A DNA stretch of 64,000 nucleotides from an uncultured Pelagibacteraceae bacterium (GCA_902624315.1 CACNXC010000002.1:124001-188000); one strand, 5' to 3'; numbered from the stretch's first letter, positions 24,357 through 32,608 are shown. Notes: a model not told the origin generated them from the sequence alone. A program made the numbers and translations.

Positions 24357-25435
24357 ATTAAAATTTTTTTATATTGTTCAAAAGCATTGGACCAATCGAA
24401 TTTAGATGATAGTTCTTTTGCATTTTTACCAAAATGTAAATATTTTTTATTTTCAATCATTGAATTTAATGATGAATAAATTTCATCCAGATTGTTTCCA
24501 TCACATATTAAACCAGTTTTATCATGTTGAATTGCATCTGCAGCACCACCATCAGCTCCACCTAAAGAAGGAACTCCATATTGGGCGGCTTCTATATAGG
24601 CTATTCCAAAACCCTCAACTGAGCTTTTATGCTTTATAGATGGCATCACAAATATATTTGATTTTGCAACCAAAGCGTTTTTAAGGTCATTTGTTATTTC
24701 TTTAAAAAACATTACTTGTCCACTTAAGTCGAGTTCTTTGACTAAATCTTTTAAATTTTGCTCTTCATCTCCATAGCCAACACAAATGTAAACTATATTT
24801 GGATATATTTGCTTTAAGTTTCTCAGAGCCATTAATACTTTTTCATGATTTTTTCTTTTATCAAATCTAGAAACTGTAATTAAGCGTGGTGTTTTTGTTT
24901 TTAGCAAACTCTCAACTTTAATTAATGATTTTTTGTTAAGTTCTTGAGCGGGATTTATTCCTGGATTTATTACAATAACTTTTTCTTGTTCTATACCATT
25001 TTCAACTGCTAAGTTCTTAGTAAATTCAGAATTTGCTATTATTTTTTCTACACTATTTAAAACTTTATTTATTCTTTTATTTAAAGAGCTACCTTTAGGA
25101 TGATTAATTTCTTTTCCATGGATTAAACAATACTTTTTTTTATCAGTCTTAATCAATTCCAAACTCTTCCAATGATCAGCTATAATGCCCTGAACTTTAT
25201 TTTCTTTGACATATTCATTAATTAATTGTGCTTTTCTTATTTTTCTTAAAAATTTAATTCCACCAACTCTTTCTATTGAGAAATTTTCTTTTTTATCAAA
25301 TTGGTTATGATTTTCGTAGTAATCCGCAAAAACCTTGGTCATGAAGTTTTTGGACATTTCTTTAGCTAGTCCCCACATTAAATTTTGCATACCACCCACC
25401 TCTGGTGGAAAAGATCTGGTGACAATCAAATACAT
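24353..25435 (-). CDS. Glycosyltransferase family 4
   Basis: A 360-residue GT-B enzyme. The N-terminal acceptor domain begins MYLIVTRSFPPEVGGMQNLM, a common GT4 opening with the glycine-rich loop. The donor domain includes VVINPGIN near 160, RLITVSRFDKRKNHEKVLMAL and the EX7E-type element EGFGIAYIEAAQYGVP near 275-290. It is probably a mannosyl- or glucosyl-type transferase for a surface glycan or glycolipid. The start codon overlaps the stop of the upstream thioredoxin-like gene on the same strand, so the two are co-transcribed, without an obvious functional link. Confidence 0.85.
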   Translation of the reverse strand: MYLIVTRSFPPEVGGMQNLMWGLAKEMSKNFMTKVFADYYENHNQFDKKENFSIERVGGIKFLRKIRKAQLINEYVKENKVQGIIADHWKSLELIKTDKKKYCLIHGKEINHPKGSSLNKRINKVLNSVEKIIANSEFTKNLAVENGIEQEKVIVINPGINPAQELNKKSLIKVESLLKTKTPRLITVSRFDKRKNHEKVLMALRNLKQIYPNIVYICVGYGDEEQNLKDLVKELDLSGQVMFFKEITNDLKNALVAKSNIFVMPSIKHKSSVEGFGIAYIEAAQYGVPSLGGADGGAADAIQHDKTGLICDGNNLDEIYSSLNSMIENKKYLHFGKNAKELSSKFDWSNAFEQYKKILI

Positions 25436-25989
25436 TAATTAGTTTTCCACTTAATACTACATCCAGCACTAGGAGTTTGGTTTTCAGGTCCTTTACCAGT
25501 TTTAGCAATTTGTTTCATTGCATTAAATAAATCACTATCACCATTTCTTACAGGAACTAATTTTTTTAATTCTCTTAATCTTCCTCTGTATTGAAGCTCT
25601 AAATTCTTGTTATACCCAAAGAAATCTGGAGTACATACGGCATCATAAGTTCTTGCTACCTCTTGTGTTTCATCAACTAAATAAGGGAAATCAAATTGAT
25701 TTTTTTTAGCAAATTCAATCATATTTTCAAATGAGTCTTCAGGATAATTCTCTGCATCATTGGCACAGATTGCTACAGAACTAATTCCTATATCTTTTAA
25801 TTTTTTTGTCTCTTCAGCAATATCTTTTGTAACTGCTTTCACGTATGGACAGTGATTACAAATGAACATGATTAATGTTCCATTTTCACCTTTAACATCT
25901 TCTAAAGTTAAAATTTTATTATCAGTTGATTTAAGCTTAAAGTCATGGGCCTTTTGACCGAAATCACATATTGGAGTTTGTATTGGCAT
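25435..25989 (-). CDS. Thioredoxin-fold protein with CxxC, AhpC/TSA-like
   Basis: I chose the ATG giving MPIQTPICDFG (184 residues). The longer track version (start 26067) would overlap the divergent gene by 58 nt and adds an atypical hydrophobic leader. The protein has the AhpC/TSA-type opening AHDFKLKSTDNKILTLED, an active-site-like CNHC at 44-47 in LIMFICNHCPYVKA, and a cis-Pro region CTPDFFGYN near 120. This pattern belongs to a widespread thioredoxin-family group of unknown substrate. It is most likely a cytoplasmic thiol reductase or peroxidase. It heads a two-gene unit with the GT4 gene. Confidence 0.78.
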   Translation of the reverse strand: MPIQTPICDFGQKAHDFKLKSTDNKILTLEDVKGENGTLIMFICNHCPYVKAVTKDIAEETKKLKDIGISSVAICANDAENYPEDSFENMIEFAKKNQFDFPYLVDETQEVARTYDAVCTPDFFGYNKNLELQYRGRLRELKKLVPVRNGDSDLFNAMKQIAKTGKGPENQTPSAGCSIKWKTN

Positions 25990-26009
25990 AATGTAATAAT
26001 ATATAAATA

Positions 26010-26522
26010 ATGTTTTACGATTTAAAAGATAAAAAACCAAAAAACTCTGGCGAAAATTGGGTAGCACCTAATGCAGTAATTATAGGTGATGTAACTTTAG
26101 AAAAAAATACAAGTGTTTGGTTTAATGCTACTTTAAGAGGAGATATTGAAAATATTCATATAGGCGAGGGATCAAATGTTCAAGATGGTTGTGTGCTACA
26201 CACAGATCCTGGATGTCCTTTGAAAGTTGGAAAAGATGTAACCATTGGACATTTAGTTATGCTTCATGGATGTACGATAGGGGATAATAGTTTGATAGGA
26301 ATTGGCGCAGTCATTCTAAACAAATCTAAGATTGGTAAAAATTGTATTATAGGAGCAAAAGCTCTTATAACTGAAAATAAAGTAATACCAGATAATTCCC
26401 TAGTGGTTGGTTCTCCAGGTAAAGTTGTAAGGGAAGTCACTGAAGAGGAAAAGCGAGCAGTTTGGGAGAATACTAAACATTATCAAGATAATTGGAAAAA
26501 ATATTCTAAATCAATTTTTTGA
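26010..26522 (+). CDS. Gamma-carbonic anhydrase-like hexapeptide-repeat protein
   Basis: A 170-residue left-handed beta-helix protein with repeated hexapeptides such as VIIGDVTLEKNTSVWFNATLRGD and VTIGHLVMLHGCTIGD. The histidines at the places of the zinc ligands of the YrdA/CaiE gamma-class group are present (VLHTDP, IGHLVMLHG). It ends with a short helix (EEEKRAVWENTKHYQDNW). Relatives bind metal as trimers; only some show carbonic anhydrase activity. It is divergent from the thioredoxin-like gene with 20 bp between starts and stands alone on its strand. Confidence 0.82.
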   Translation: MFYDLKDKKPKNSGENWVAPNAVIIGDVTLEKNTSVWFNATLRGDIENIHIGEGSNVQDGCVLHTDPGCPLKVGKDVTIGHLVMLHGCTIGDNSLIGIGAVILNKSKIGKNCIIGAKALITENKVIPDNSLVVGSPGKVVREVTEEEKRAVWENTKHYQDNWKKYSKSIF

Positions 26523-26540
26523 ATCTTAAGTTATTTATTT

Positions 26541-26843
26541 TTATAAAACCTTTTCAAAGCCCTCAAAATTTGGTGCACCTAAATATAAATCTTTATGTTT
26601 CCCAGCATCTTTGTGAGCAAGTCTAAATGCTTCTGATTTTGTCCAATTCCAAAAATCTTCTTTTGAATTCCATATGCTGTGAGATGCATATAAGGTATGA
26701 TCATCTTTTTCCTCACCTTTAACTAAATTAAAATTTTTAAAACCTGGCACCTCTTCTAAGTGAGTCTCTCTGTTTTTCCAAACATTCTCAAACTCCGTCT
26801 CTTTACCCTTTACGATCTTAAACCTATTCATTGCAATAAACAT
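26541..26843 (-). CDS. Antibiotic-biosynthesis-monooxygenase fold protein, heme monooxygenase (IsdG)-like
   Basis: A 100-residue single-domain ABM-fold protein. Asn6, Trp67 and His77 fall at nearly the same positions as the catalytic Asn7, Trp67 and His77 of the IsdG/IsdI heme-degrading monooxygenases, and FYNV-like NRFKIVKGKE and GFKNFNLVKGEE match the family strands. It may therefore open the heme ring to release iron. The start follows a perfect ribosome binding site (TAGGAGGAATATG) whose first three bases are the stop of the 38-codon gene upstream. A flavin-type PNPOx protein is two genes upstream. Confidence 0.75.
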   Translation of the reverse strand: MFIAMNRFKIVKGKETEFENVWKNRETHLEEVPGFKNFNLVKGEEKDDHTLYASHSIWNSKEDFWNWTKSEAFRLAHKDAGKHKDLYLGAPNFEGFEKVL

Positions 26844-26850
26844 ATTCCTC

Positions 26851-26967
26851 CTAAATTTTGCCTATACCAAAAAAAGTACCCGCAATTATTATTAACCAAA
26901 TTATTCCTTTTATTAAAAAAAAAGAAAAACCACCTACTAACAAATACTTTTTAATTTTTTTTTTCAC
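26851..26967 (-). CDS. Small single-span membrane protein, 38 residues (not in ORF track)
   Basis: Starting at a GTG (26967), the frame encodes MKKKIKKYLLVGGF followed by a single membrane helix and ends KI-stop. The lysine-rich N-terminus predicts an N-in orientation. Its TAG stop is part of the ribosome binding site TAGGAGGA of the IsdG-like gene, 7 nt before that ATG, which suggests translational coupling. It is too short for the track cutoff. Support comes from the topology, the coupled position and the absence of any other feature in this gap. Family and function are unknown. Confidence 0.5.
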   Translation of the reverse strand: MKKKIKKYLLVGGFSFFLIKGIIWLIIIAGTFFGIGKI

Positions 26968-27042
26968 AAATTAAAATTTACCCATTAAAAAATATGTATC
27001 GATGCGATATTTAGACTTATATTAGATATTCAATAACTTGGT

Positions 27043-27642
27043 TTATGGAACTAGCCAAGCATTTTTGCTATTTTCAAAATCAAATTTTGCTCTTCTATGT
27101 CCTTTTGCAGCAAGATAAAGCCATTCAACAGATTTTATTTTACATTTTATTACAGTAAAGTTCTTGTAACCTTCTTCACTTTGTTCCATAGAATAATCAA
27201 AATCTTCTAATTTAGATATCATTCCAGATGTTGGTTTATCTGAGGTAGTTCCTGGAGGGCTATCAGTTAAATAGCATCTTCTGCTTATATGCTGGGTTTT
27301 TTTCCAAGAGGCTTCCGTTGTAGAATTTTGATTATTAACCTCGCACTCAACCCTTACTCTTAATTGAATCTTCTCTTCCTTATCATAAAAAATTAAAGAC
27401 GCATTTTTATTTTTATTTAGAATGTTTACTTTTGGTGATCTAAAATCAGTATGAAATTGTAATAGGTTACTATTTCTGTCTGATTTACGTAAAACAACAA
27501 TCCTACCATCAACTTCATTTTGATTTGCACAGATAAATACCGGGATTCTAAAAGGTGAACCTCTGTTAGTCACAGCATCATCGAGCATAGACCAATACTT
27601 ATTTTGAATTTCTTCTAAGTTTTCATAGTATGCAGGTTGCAT
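27043..27642 (-). CDS. Pyridoxamine 5'-phosphate oxidase-family flavin protein
   Basis: A 199-residue split-barrel FMN-binding-fold protein. Strand patterns RIPVFICANQNEVDGRIVVLRKSD, LQFHTDFRSPKVNIL and NASLIFYDKEEKIQLRVRVECEV are those of the PNPOx-like family, and the C-terminal SVEWLYLAAKGHRRAKFDF resembles the family's final strand. True PdxH enzymes have a distinct C-terminal R.H..R motif that is not evident here, so I do not call it PdxH. It is 3 nt downstream of the dehydrogenase gene and precedes the small membrane protein and the IsdG-like gene, so a flavin- or heme-related role is possible. Confidence 0.7.
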   Translation of the reverse strand: MQPAYYENLEEIQNKYWSMLDDAVTNRGSPFRIPVFICANQNEVDGRIVVLRKSDRNSNLLQFHTDFRSPKVNILNKNKNASLIFYDKEEKIQLRVRVECEVNNQNSTTEASWKKTQHISRRCYLTDSPPGTTSDKPTSGMISKLEDFDYSMEQSEEGYKNFTVIKCKIKSVEWLYLAAKGHRRAKFDFENSKNAWLVP

Positions 27643-27645
27643 ACA

Positions 27646-28515
27646 TTACTTTCTAAATCTTTTAATTAAGCTTGAAGTATCCCAACGATTTCCACCTATA
27701 CCTTGTACTTCTCCATAAAATTTATCAACTAATTCCGTAACAGGTAACAGAGAACCATTATTTTTTGCTTCATCCATTGCAATCTTCAAGTCTTTTCTCA
27801 TCCAGTCAACTGCAAAGCCAAAATCAAATTTATCATCAATCATTGTTTTATATCTGTTTTCCATTTGCCAAGATTGTGCAGCACCTTTTGAAATTACATC
27901 AATAACATCTTCCATGTTTAAACCAGCTTTCATTCCAAAATTTATACCCTCTGATAATCCTTGAACCAATCCAGCTATACAAATCTGGTTCACCATCTTA
28001 GCTAATTGTCCAGAGCCAGCGTTACCAAGTAATTTCATTTTTTTGCTGTAACAATCAATTTTATCTTTCGCTTTATCAAAATCTGCTTGATCACCACCAA
28101 TCATTACTGTTAGCGCACCATTTTCTGCGCCAGCTTGTCCTCCTGACACTGGGGCATCTAAAGCACCAAATCCATTTTTCTTTGAATAATCATAAATCTC
28201 TCTAGCAATTGTTGCTGATGCGGTTGTGTTATCGATATAGACAGCACCCTTCTTGATCGTTTTAAAAGCTCCTTTATCACCGAAAGTTACTTCTTTTAAA
28301 TCATTATCATTTCCAACACAGGTAAAAATATATTCTGCATCCTTTGCGGCATCAGCTGGGGTTTCAGCCATTTTACCTTTGTGTTCCCCAATCCATTTTT
28401 CTGCTTTTGACTTTGTACGATTAAAAACAGTTACATTGTGACCACCTTTTGATATATATCCAGCCATGGGATAGCCCATAACACCAAGACCTATGAAAGC
28501 AACATTACAGCTCAT
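27646..28515 (-). CDS. NAD(P)-dependent beta-hydroxyacid dehydrogenase (GarR/MmsB family)
   Basis: A 289-residue protein with the N-terminal Rossmann motif FIGLGVMGYPMAGYISKGGHNVTVFNRT, the substrate-binding DAPVSGGQAGAENGALTVMIGG near 118-139 and the catalytic lysine region GNAGSGQLAKMVNQI near 168-180. It belongs to the family of 3-hydroxyisobutyrate, tartronate semialdehyde and glyoxylate/succinic semialdehyde reductases. The exact substrate cannot be read from sequence. The arginine in NRT after strand 2 favours NADP. It is the first gene of a minus-strand run, divergent from the MFS gene with 6 bp between. Confidence 0.85.
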   Translation of the reverse strand: MSCNVAFIGLGVMGYPMAGYISKGGHNVTVFNRTKSKAEKWIGEHKGKMAETPADAAKDAEYIFTCVGNDNDLKEVTFGDKGAFKTIKKGAVYIDNTTASATIAREIYDYSKKNGFGALDAPVSGGQAGAENGALTVMIGGDQADFDKAKDKIDCYSKKMKLLGNAGSGQLAKMVNQICIAGLVQGLSEGINFGMKAGLNMEDVIDVISKGAAQSWQMENRYKTMIDDKFDFGFAVDWMRKDLKIAMDEAKNNGSLLPVTELVDKFYGEVQGIGGNRWDTSSLIKRFRK

Positions 28516-28521
28516 AATTTT

Positions 28522-29730
28522 ATGTTTAAAAGTTTAAGTTTAAAAGTAATTATATTTGGATTTATCTTTACATTTTTTTCTAGTTTTGGACAGAGTTTTT
28601 TTTTAGGGTTGTTCAATTCAAATATTAGGGAAACACTTTCTATTTCTCATGGACAATTTGGCTCAATCTATGCCTCTGCTACATTGTTAAGCAGCTTTCT
28701 TTTAATTTGGGTGGGTAAAAAAATTGATGACATAAATATTTTTAGATTTGCTTTATATGTAACTCTTTTGTTAGCTTTCTCCTGTTTTTTCTTTTCAAAA
28801 ATTTCATCAATAGTTTTTTTATTCATTGCTGTTTTTTTAATGAGGTTTTCTGGTCAAGGATTAATGTCTCATACAGCAACTACAACGATTTCAAGGTTTT
28901 TTACTAAATCTAGGGGTAAAGCTCTAAGTATCTGTTGGTTTGGATTATCAACTGCAGAATTTATTCTACCAGTTTTAATAGTCTATTTACTTACTTTAAC
29001 TGCGTGGCAAAATATTTGGCTATCTATTTCTGTATTAATCTTATTTTTTTTACCATTTATATCTTTTGCATTAATCAAAAACTTAAACTTTGATTCAAGA
29101 GAAGAAGTAAATGATCAAAATCCTGTTGAAAAAGAAATTAAAAATTGGACTAGAGTTGAGGTTTTAAAAGATTATAGGTTTTATATAGTCTGTTTGAATA
29201 TGCTTGCTATGCCCTGGATTGCAACAGGTGTATTTGTTTATCAATCATTCATAACTGACTCTAAAGAGTGGGGTGAATTTGTTATAGCTCAATCTTTTAT
29301 GGCCTATTCATTATTATCTGTAATTACTTTGGTAGGTTCTGGTTTTTTGATTGATAAATTTACAAGTAGAAGATTATTAATATTTATGAATATCCCTTTG
29401 TTAATCTCAATGTTAGTTTTATTCTACATAGACATCTCTATTTCTGCTTTTATTTTTCTTGGTTTAATTGGCATTTCAAATGGGTTAGCCAATGTTCTAG
29501 GCTCTTCAACTTGGGCTGAGATTTATGGCGTTAAACATATAGGATCGATAAAAGCCTTGACTACAGCTTTAATGGTATTTTCCACAGCTTTTGGAACAGC
29601 TTTATTTGGATTATTAATTGATAAAGGCTTTTCAATTGAGCAAATAGCAGTGATTTCATTTTTATATATTTTTTTATCTTTAATTGCTCTATTTGTGGTT
29701 AGAAACAGATTAAATCCTAAATATATTTAA
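28522..29730 (+). CDS. MFS transporter
   Basis: A 402-residue protein with about twelve membrane segments. The family loop between helices 2 and 3 reads WVGKKIDDINIF, and TTTISRFFTKSRGKALSICWFG near 125-146 is typical of the oxalate/monocarboxylate-like MFS branch. A cytoplasmic charged linker (REEVNDQNPVEKEIKNW) separates the two six-helix halves. The substrate and direction are unknown. The start lies 6 bp from the divergent dehydrogenase gene, and the gene stands alone. Confidence 0.85.
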   Translation: MFKSLSLKVIIFGFIFTFFSSFGQSFFLGLFNSNIRETLSISHGQFGSIYASATLLSSFLLIWVGKKIDDINIFRFALYVTLLLAFSCFFFSKISSIVFLFIAVFLMRFSGQGLMSHTATTTISRFFTKSRGKALSICWFGLSTAEFILPVLIVYLLTLTAWQNIWLSISVLILFFLPFISFALIKNLNFDSREEVNDQNPVEKEIKNWTRVEVLKDYRFYIVCLNMLAMPWIATGVFVYQSFITDSKEWGEFVIAQSFMAYSLLSVITLVGSGFLIDKFTSRRLLIFMNIPLLISMLVLFYIDISISAFIFLGLIGISNGLANVLGSSTWAEIYGVKHIGSIKALTTALMVFSTAFGTALFGLLIDKGFSIEQIAVISFLYIFLSLIALFVVRNRLNPKYI

Positions 29731-29772
29731 ATAATCCTTGATTTTTTTTATCTCACCTTATAGATAACCGGC

Positions 29773-30300
29773 ATGGCAAGAGTAACTGTAGAAGATTGTA
29801 TTGATAAAGTAGATAGTCCTTATGAATTAGTTCTAGTTGCAAAAGAGAGAGCAACTCAACTTAATACTGGCATCGAACCTACATTAGATCGCGATAATGA
29901 CAAAAACACAGTTATTGCATTAAGAGAAATAGCAGAAGAAAATATTAAAGTAGACGATCTTACTGAAAGTGCAGTCTACAAACTAAGAAAACATGTTGAA
30001 CAAGTTGATGATGGTGCCGAAGCAGACGAAGATGTGGGAGATGATTTTGAAAGTTTATATAAAGGAGAAATTTCAAAAAGTGGAACACCTATTCTTCCAT
30101 CTAAAAGAGCAAGAAAAGCACCTGAAAAAATTCAAGTTTCTAAAGATGATTTAGCAGAATTATCTGAAACTGCTCAACCAGATGTGCCTGAAACATCTGA
30201 ATCTGAGGAAAGTGATACTGACCAAGGAGATGTTTCACTAGACGAAGTTTCTGAAAGTGAAGATCAAGCAGCAGACGATACTGACACGTCAAATTCTTAA
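29773..30300 (+). CDS. rpoZ: RNA polymerase omega subunit with long acidic C-terminal tail
   Basis: The first 75 or so residues are a canonical omega subunit: [49 protein letters not shown]. Omega helps fold the beta' subunit and binds in the cytoplasmic RNA polymerase core. The remaining 100 residues form a low-complexity, strongly acidic tail rich in E, D, S and T (for example [17 protein letters not shown]), making the protein 175 residues against 90-130 in most bacteria. A short KRARKAPEK basic patch sits inside the tail. The extension is in frame and open throughout. Confidence 0.9.
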   Translation: MARVTVEDCIDKVDSPYELVLVAKERATQLNTGIEPTLDRDNDKNTVIALREIAEENIKVDDLTESAVYKLRKHVEQVDDGAEADEDVGDDFESLYKGEISKSGTPILPSKRARKAPEKIQVSKDDLAELSETAQPDVPETSESEESDTDQGDVSLDEVSESEDQAADDTDTSNS

Positions 30301-30306
30301 AGTTTA

Positions 30307-31452
30307 TTAATTACAAAATTCCTTCATTATTTTTTGTCGGTGTTCATCTAGGTCAGGTATGTCACCTCTTGTTTTTTCATCTTTATAAGAAGACATTTTA
30401 ATTGGATTTCCTGCTAATTTAAAATCACCAACAACCTTATGAAATGCTTTAACAATCATATTTCTCGACTCTACCTGAGGGTTCTCAACTGCTTCCTTAA
30501 TATTAAATATTGGTCCACATGGAATTTTATCTTTTTCCATTTCATTAACCCATTCACTAGTTTTTTTAGATGACAGTTTATCTTCTAAAATTTTTTTAAG
30601 CTCATCCATATTTTTTGCTCTAGATGAGTTGTCTGAAAATTTTGGATCTTTACATACTTCTGGAATTTTAAGTAGGTTACAAAGTTTTTCAAAAAGTTTA
30701 TCATTTCCAGCAGCAATTATTATGTAACTATCTTGCGTTTTAAAAGCTTCAAAAGGTGCAATTGATGGATGTCTTGATCCCATTGGTTTTGGAACTTCAT
30801 TATTAGATAGATAACGTGCTATAGCATTTTCCAGGATAGCTATTTGGCAATCGAGCATAGAAACATCTATGAACATTCCTTTTCCAGTTTTTTGTCTATC
30901 ATATAAAGCTGCATTAATACCTATCGCAGTAAAAAGCCCAGCAGTAATATCACCAATTGATGTTCCAACTCTAGTTGGCCCAGAGTTTGGTTGACCAGTA
31001 ACACTCATTAAACCACCCATGCCTTGAACTACCATGTCGTAAGCTGGTAACTCTTTAAGTGGACCAGTTTGACCAAAGCCTGATGCTGAAGCATAAATTA
31101 GTTTTGGATATTTCTTATTAACATCTTTCCATCCAAACCCCCATTTTTCTAAAGTTCCAGGTTTAAAATTTTCAACTAAAATATCTGCTTTAGATAAAAT
31201 TTTTTCAAAAATTTTTTTATCTTCATCATTCTTTAAATTAAGTGCAATACTCTCCTTTCCTCTATTAAGAGACATGAAATAAGCAGAGTAATCTTTTATA
31301 AATGGTCCAAATTTTCTTGAGTCATCTCCAATTTCAGGTGCTTCAACTTTGATTACTCTAGCTCCTAAATCAGATAATATCATAGTGCAGAAAGGACCAA
31401 CTAATACTCTTGTTAAATCAATTACCAGCAGGTTTTTTAAAGGTCCATCCAT
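30307..31452 (-). CDS. CaiB/BaiF-family CoA transferase (class III)
   Basis: A 381-residue protein with the family opening LLVIDLTRVLVGPFCTMILSDLGARVIKVE, the DDSRKFGP loop, and LNRGKESIALNLKN. YASASGFGQTGPLKELPAYDMVVQGMGGLMSVTG near 128-160 holds the catalytic aspartate (YDMVVQ). It moves CoA between organic acids in the cytoplasm. Formyl-, succinyl- or carnitine-type donors cannot be told apart. It is divergent from the dctPQM TRAP operon with a 95-bp intergenic region, so activation of an imported acid is plausible but unproven. Confidence 0.85.
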   Translation of the reverse strand: MDGPLKNLLVIDLTRVLVGPFCTMILSDLGARVIKVEAPEIGDDSRKFGPFIKDYSAYFMSLNRGKESIALNLKNDEDKKIFEKILSKADILVENFKPGTLEKWGFGWKDVNKKYPKLIYASASGFGQTGPLKELPAYDMVVQGMGGLMSVTGQPNSGPTRVGTSIGDITAGLFTAIGINAALYDRQKTGKGMFIDVSMLDCQIAILENAIARYLSNNEVPKPMGSRHPSIAPFEAFKTQDSYIIIAAGNDKLFEKLCNLLKIPEVCKDPKFSDNSSRAKNMDELKKILEDKLSSKKTSEWVNEMEKDKIPCGPIFNIKEAVENPQVESRNMIVKAFHKVVGDFKLAGNPIKMSSYKDEKTRGDIPDLDEHRQKIMKEFCN

Positions 31453-31483
31453 ATTATTTCATCTTACATGAGTTTTTGTCGAC

Positions 31484-31512
31484 TTGACTCTTATTAATAA
31501 GTTCACTTTAAT
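31484..31512 (+). promoter_or_regulatory. Predicted dctP promoter with palindrome in the spacer
   Basis: TTGACT (31484-31489), 17 nt and TTTAAT (31507-31512) form a strong housekeeping-type promoter. The spacer begins with the perfect 12-bp palindrome CTTATTAATAAG (31490-31501), a natural place for a repressor. The ATG follows 35 nt later after a GAGGGA ribosome binding site. Confidence 0.7.
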
Positions 31513-31547
31513 TGATATATTAAAAATAACAATAGAGGGAAAAAATA

Positions 31548-32558
31548 ATGTTAAAAAGAATATCTTTATATTTAACTTCATTAGTTTTTGTTTTTACTAC
31601 TATTGGTTCTGCTTATGCAGTCACGCTAAAAGCAAGTCACCAATGGCCCGGTACTCCAAGAGCTGATGGATCTTATGATCCACGTCATGAAATGGTTCAA
31701 ATCATTGCTGACGAGGTTAAAAAAGCAAATGTTGGAATAGATATCAGAATTTATCCAGCAAAATCATTATACAAACCAAAAGAACAGTGGAAACCTATGA
31801 CAACTGGTCAGTTAGATATTTCAGCTTTTCCTTTAGCATATGCATCTAAGTTTCATCCAGAATTTGATGCAACGTTAATGCCAGGAACTGTAAAAAATCA
31901 TGATCATGCATTAAGATTTAATAAAGGTCCAATGATGACTGAAATTAAAAAAATCATTAATGATGCGGGTGTTGTAGTTTTGTCTGATGCTTGGTTAGGT
32001 GGAGGTTTTGCTTCAAAAACAAAATGTATTAAAAATCCTAGCGATGCAAAAGGACAGGTGATGAGAGCTGCGGGTAAAGCATTTAACCAAATGCTTGAAG
32101 CTGCAGGAGCTGGTATACAAAGTATGCCATCATCTGAAATTTATACTGGTTTACAAACAGGTGTATTAACAGGTGCAAATACTAGTTCAGGAAGTTTTGT
32201 GAGTTACAAAATTTATGAACAAGTATCATGCGCAACTCCTCCAGGAAAATTTGGATTATGGTTTATGTATGAGCCAATTCTGATGTCTAAAAAGTCTTTT
32301 GATGCTTTAAATTCTAAGCAACAAAAAGCTTTGATGAAAGCAGGAAAAGTTGCTGAAAAATACATGACAGCTCAAGTTGAAAACTTAGATAAAAAGTTTG
32401 AAGAAGCTTATAAAGCTGCAGGTGTTAAATTAGTATACATGAACGAAAAAGATCATGCTGCGTGGGTAGAGATTGCAAAAAAATCATCTCACAAGGCATT
32501 TGCTGATAAAGTTCCAGGTGGCGATAAGCTTATGGAAATGGCTTTAGCAGTCAAATAA
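31548..32558 (+). CDS. dctP: TRAP transporter substrate-binding protein
   Basis: A 336-residue periplasmic binding protein with a signal peptide ending at SAYA (about residue 24). The mature chain shows the DctP features: ITLKASHQWPG-like start, IDIRIYPAKSLYKPKEQWKPMTTGQLDIS, and the arginine of KGQVMRAAGKAFNQML (near 165-180) that usually pairs with the substrate carboxylate. It binds an organic acid or related solute for the DctQM membrane unit. The ligand is not predictable. It has its own strong promoter and is followed by a textbook terminator, so it is probably one of the abundant periplasmic proteins. Confidence 0.88.
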   Translation: MLKRISLYLTSLVFVFTTIGSAYAVTLKASHQWPGTPRADGSYDPRHEMVQIIADEVKKANVGIDIRIYPAKSLYKPKEQWKPMTTGQLDISAFPLAYASKFHPEFDATLMPGTVKNHDHALRFNKGPMMTEIKKIINDAGVVVLSDAWLGGGFASKTKCIKNPSDAKGQVMRAAGKAFNQMLEAAGAGIQSMPSSEIYTGLQTGVLTGANTSSGSFVSYKIYEQVSCATPPGKFGLWFMYEPILMSKKSFDALNSKQQKALMKAGKVAEKYMTAQVENLDKKFEEAYKAAGVKLVYMNEKDHAAWVEIAKKSSHKAFADKVPGGDKLMEMALAVK

Positions 32559-32572
32559 AATAATATATAAAG

Positions 32573-32608
32573 AACCCCTATTTATTCTTATTAAATAGGG
32601 GTTTTTTT
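32573..32608 (+). terminator. Rho-independent terminator between dctP and dctQ
   Basis: AACCCCTATTTA pairs perfectly with TAAATAGGGGTT around a 7-nt loop, followed by seven T (32602-32608). The last T directly precedes the dctQ ATG at 32609. It should stop most transcripts after dctP, with read-through feeding dctQM. Confidence 0.92.

Noticed and set aside
25435-26067. Longer start of the thioredoxin-like gene
   Set aside because: It would overlap the divergent hexapeptide-repeat gene by 58 nt and adds a leader not typical of the family; the ATG at 25989 is adequate.
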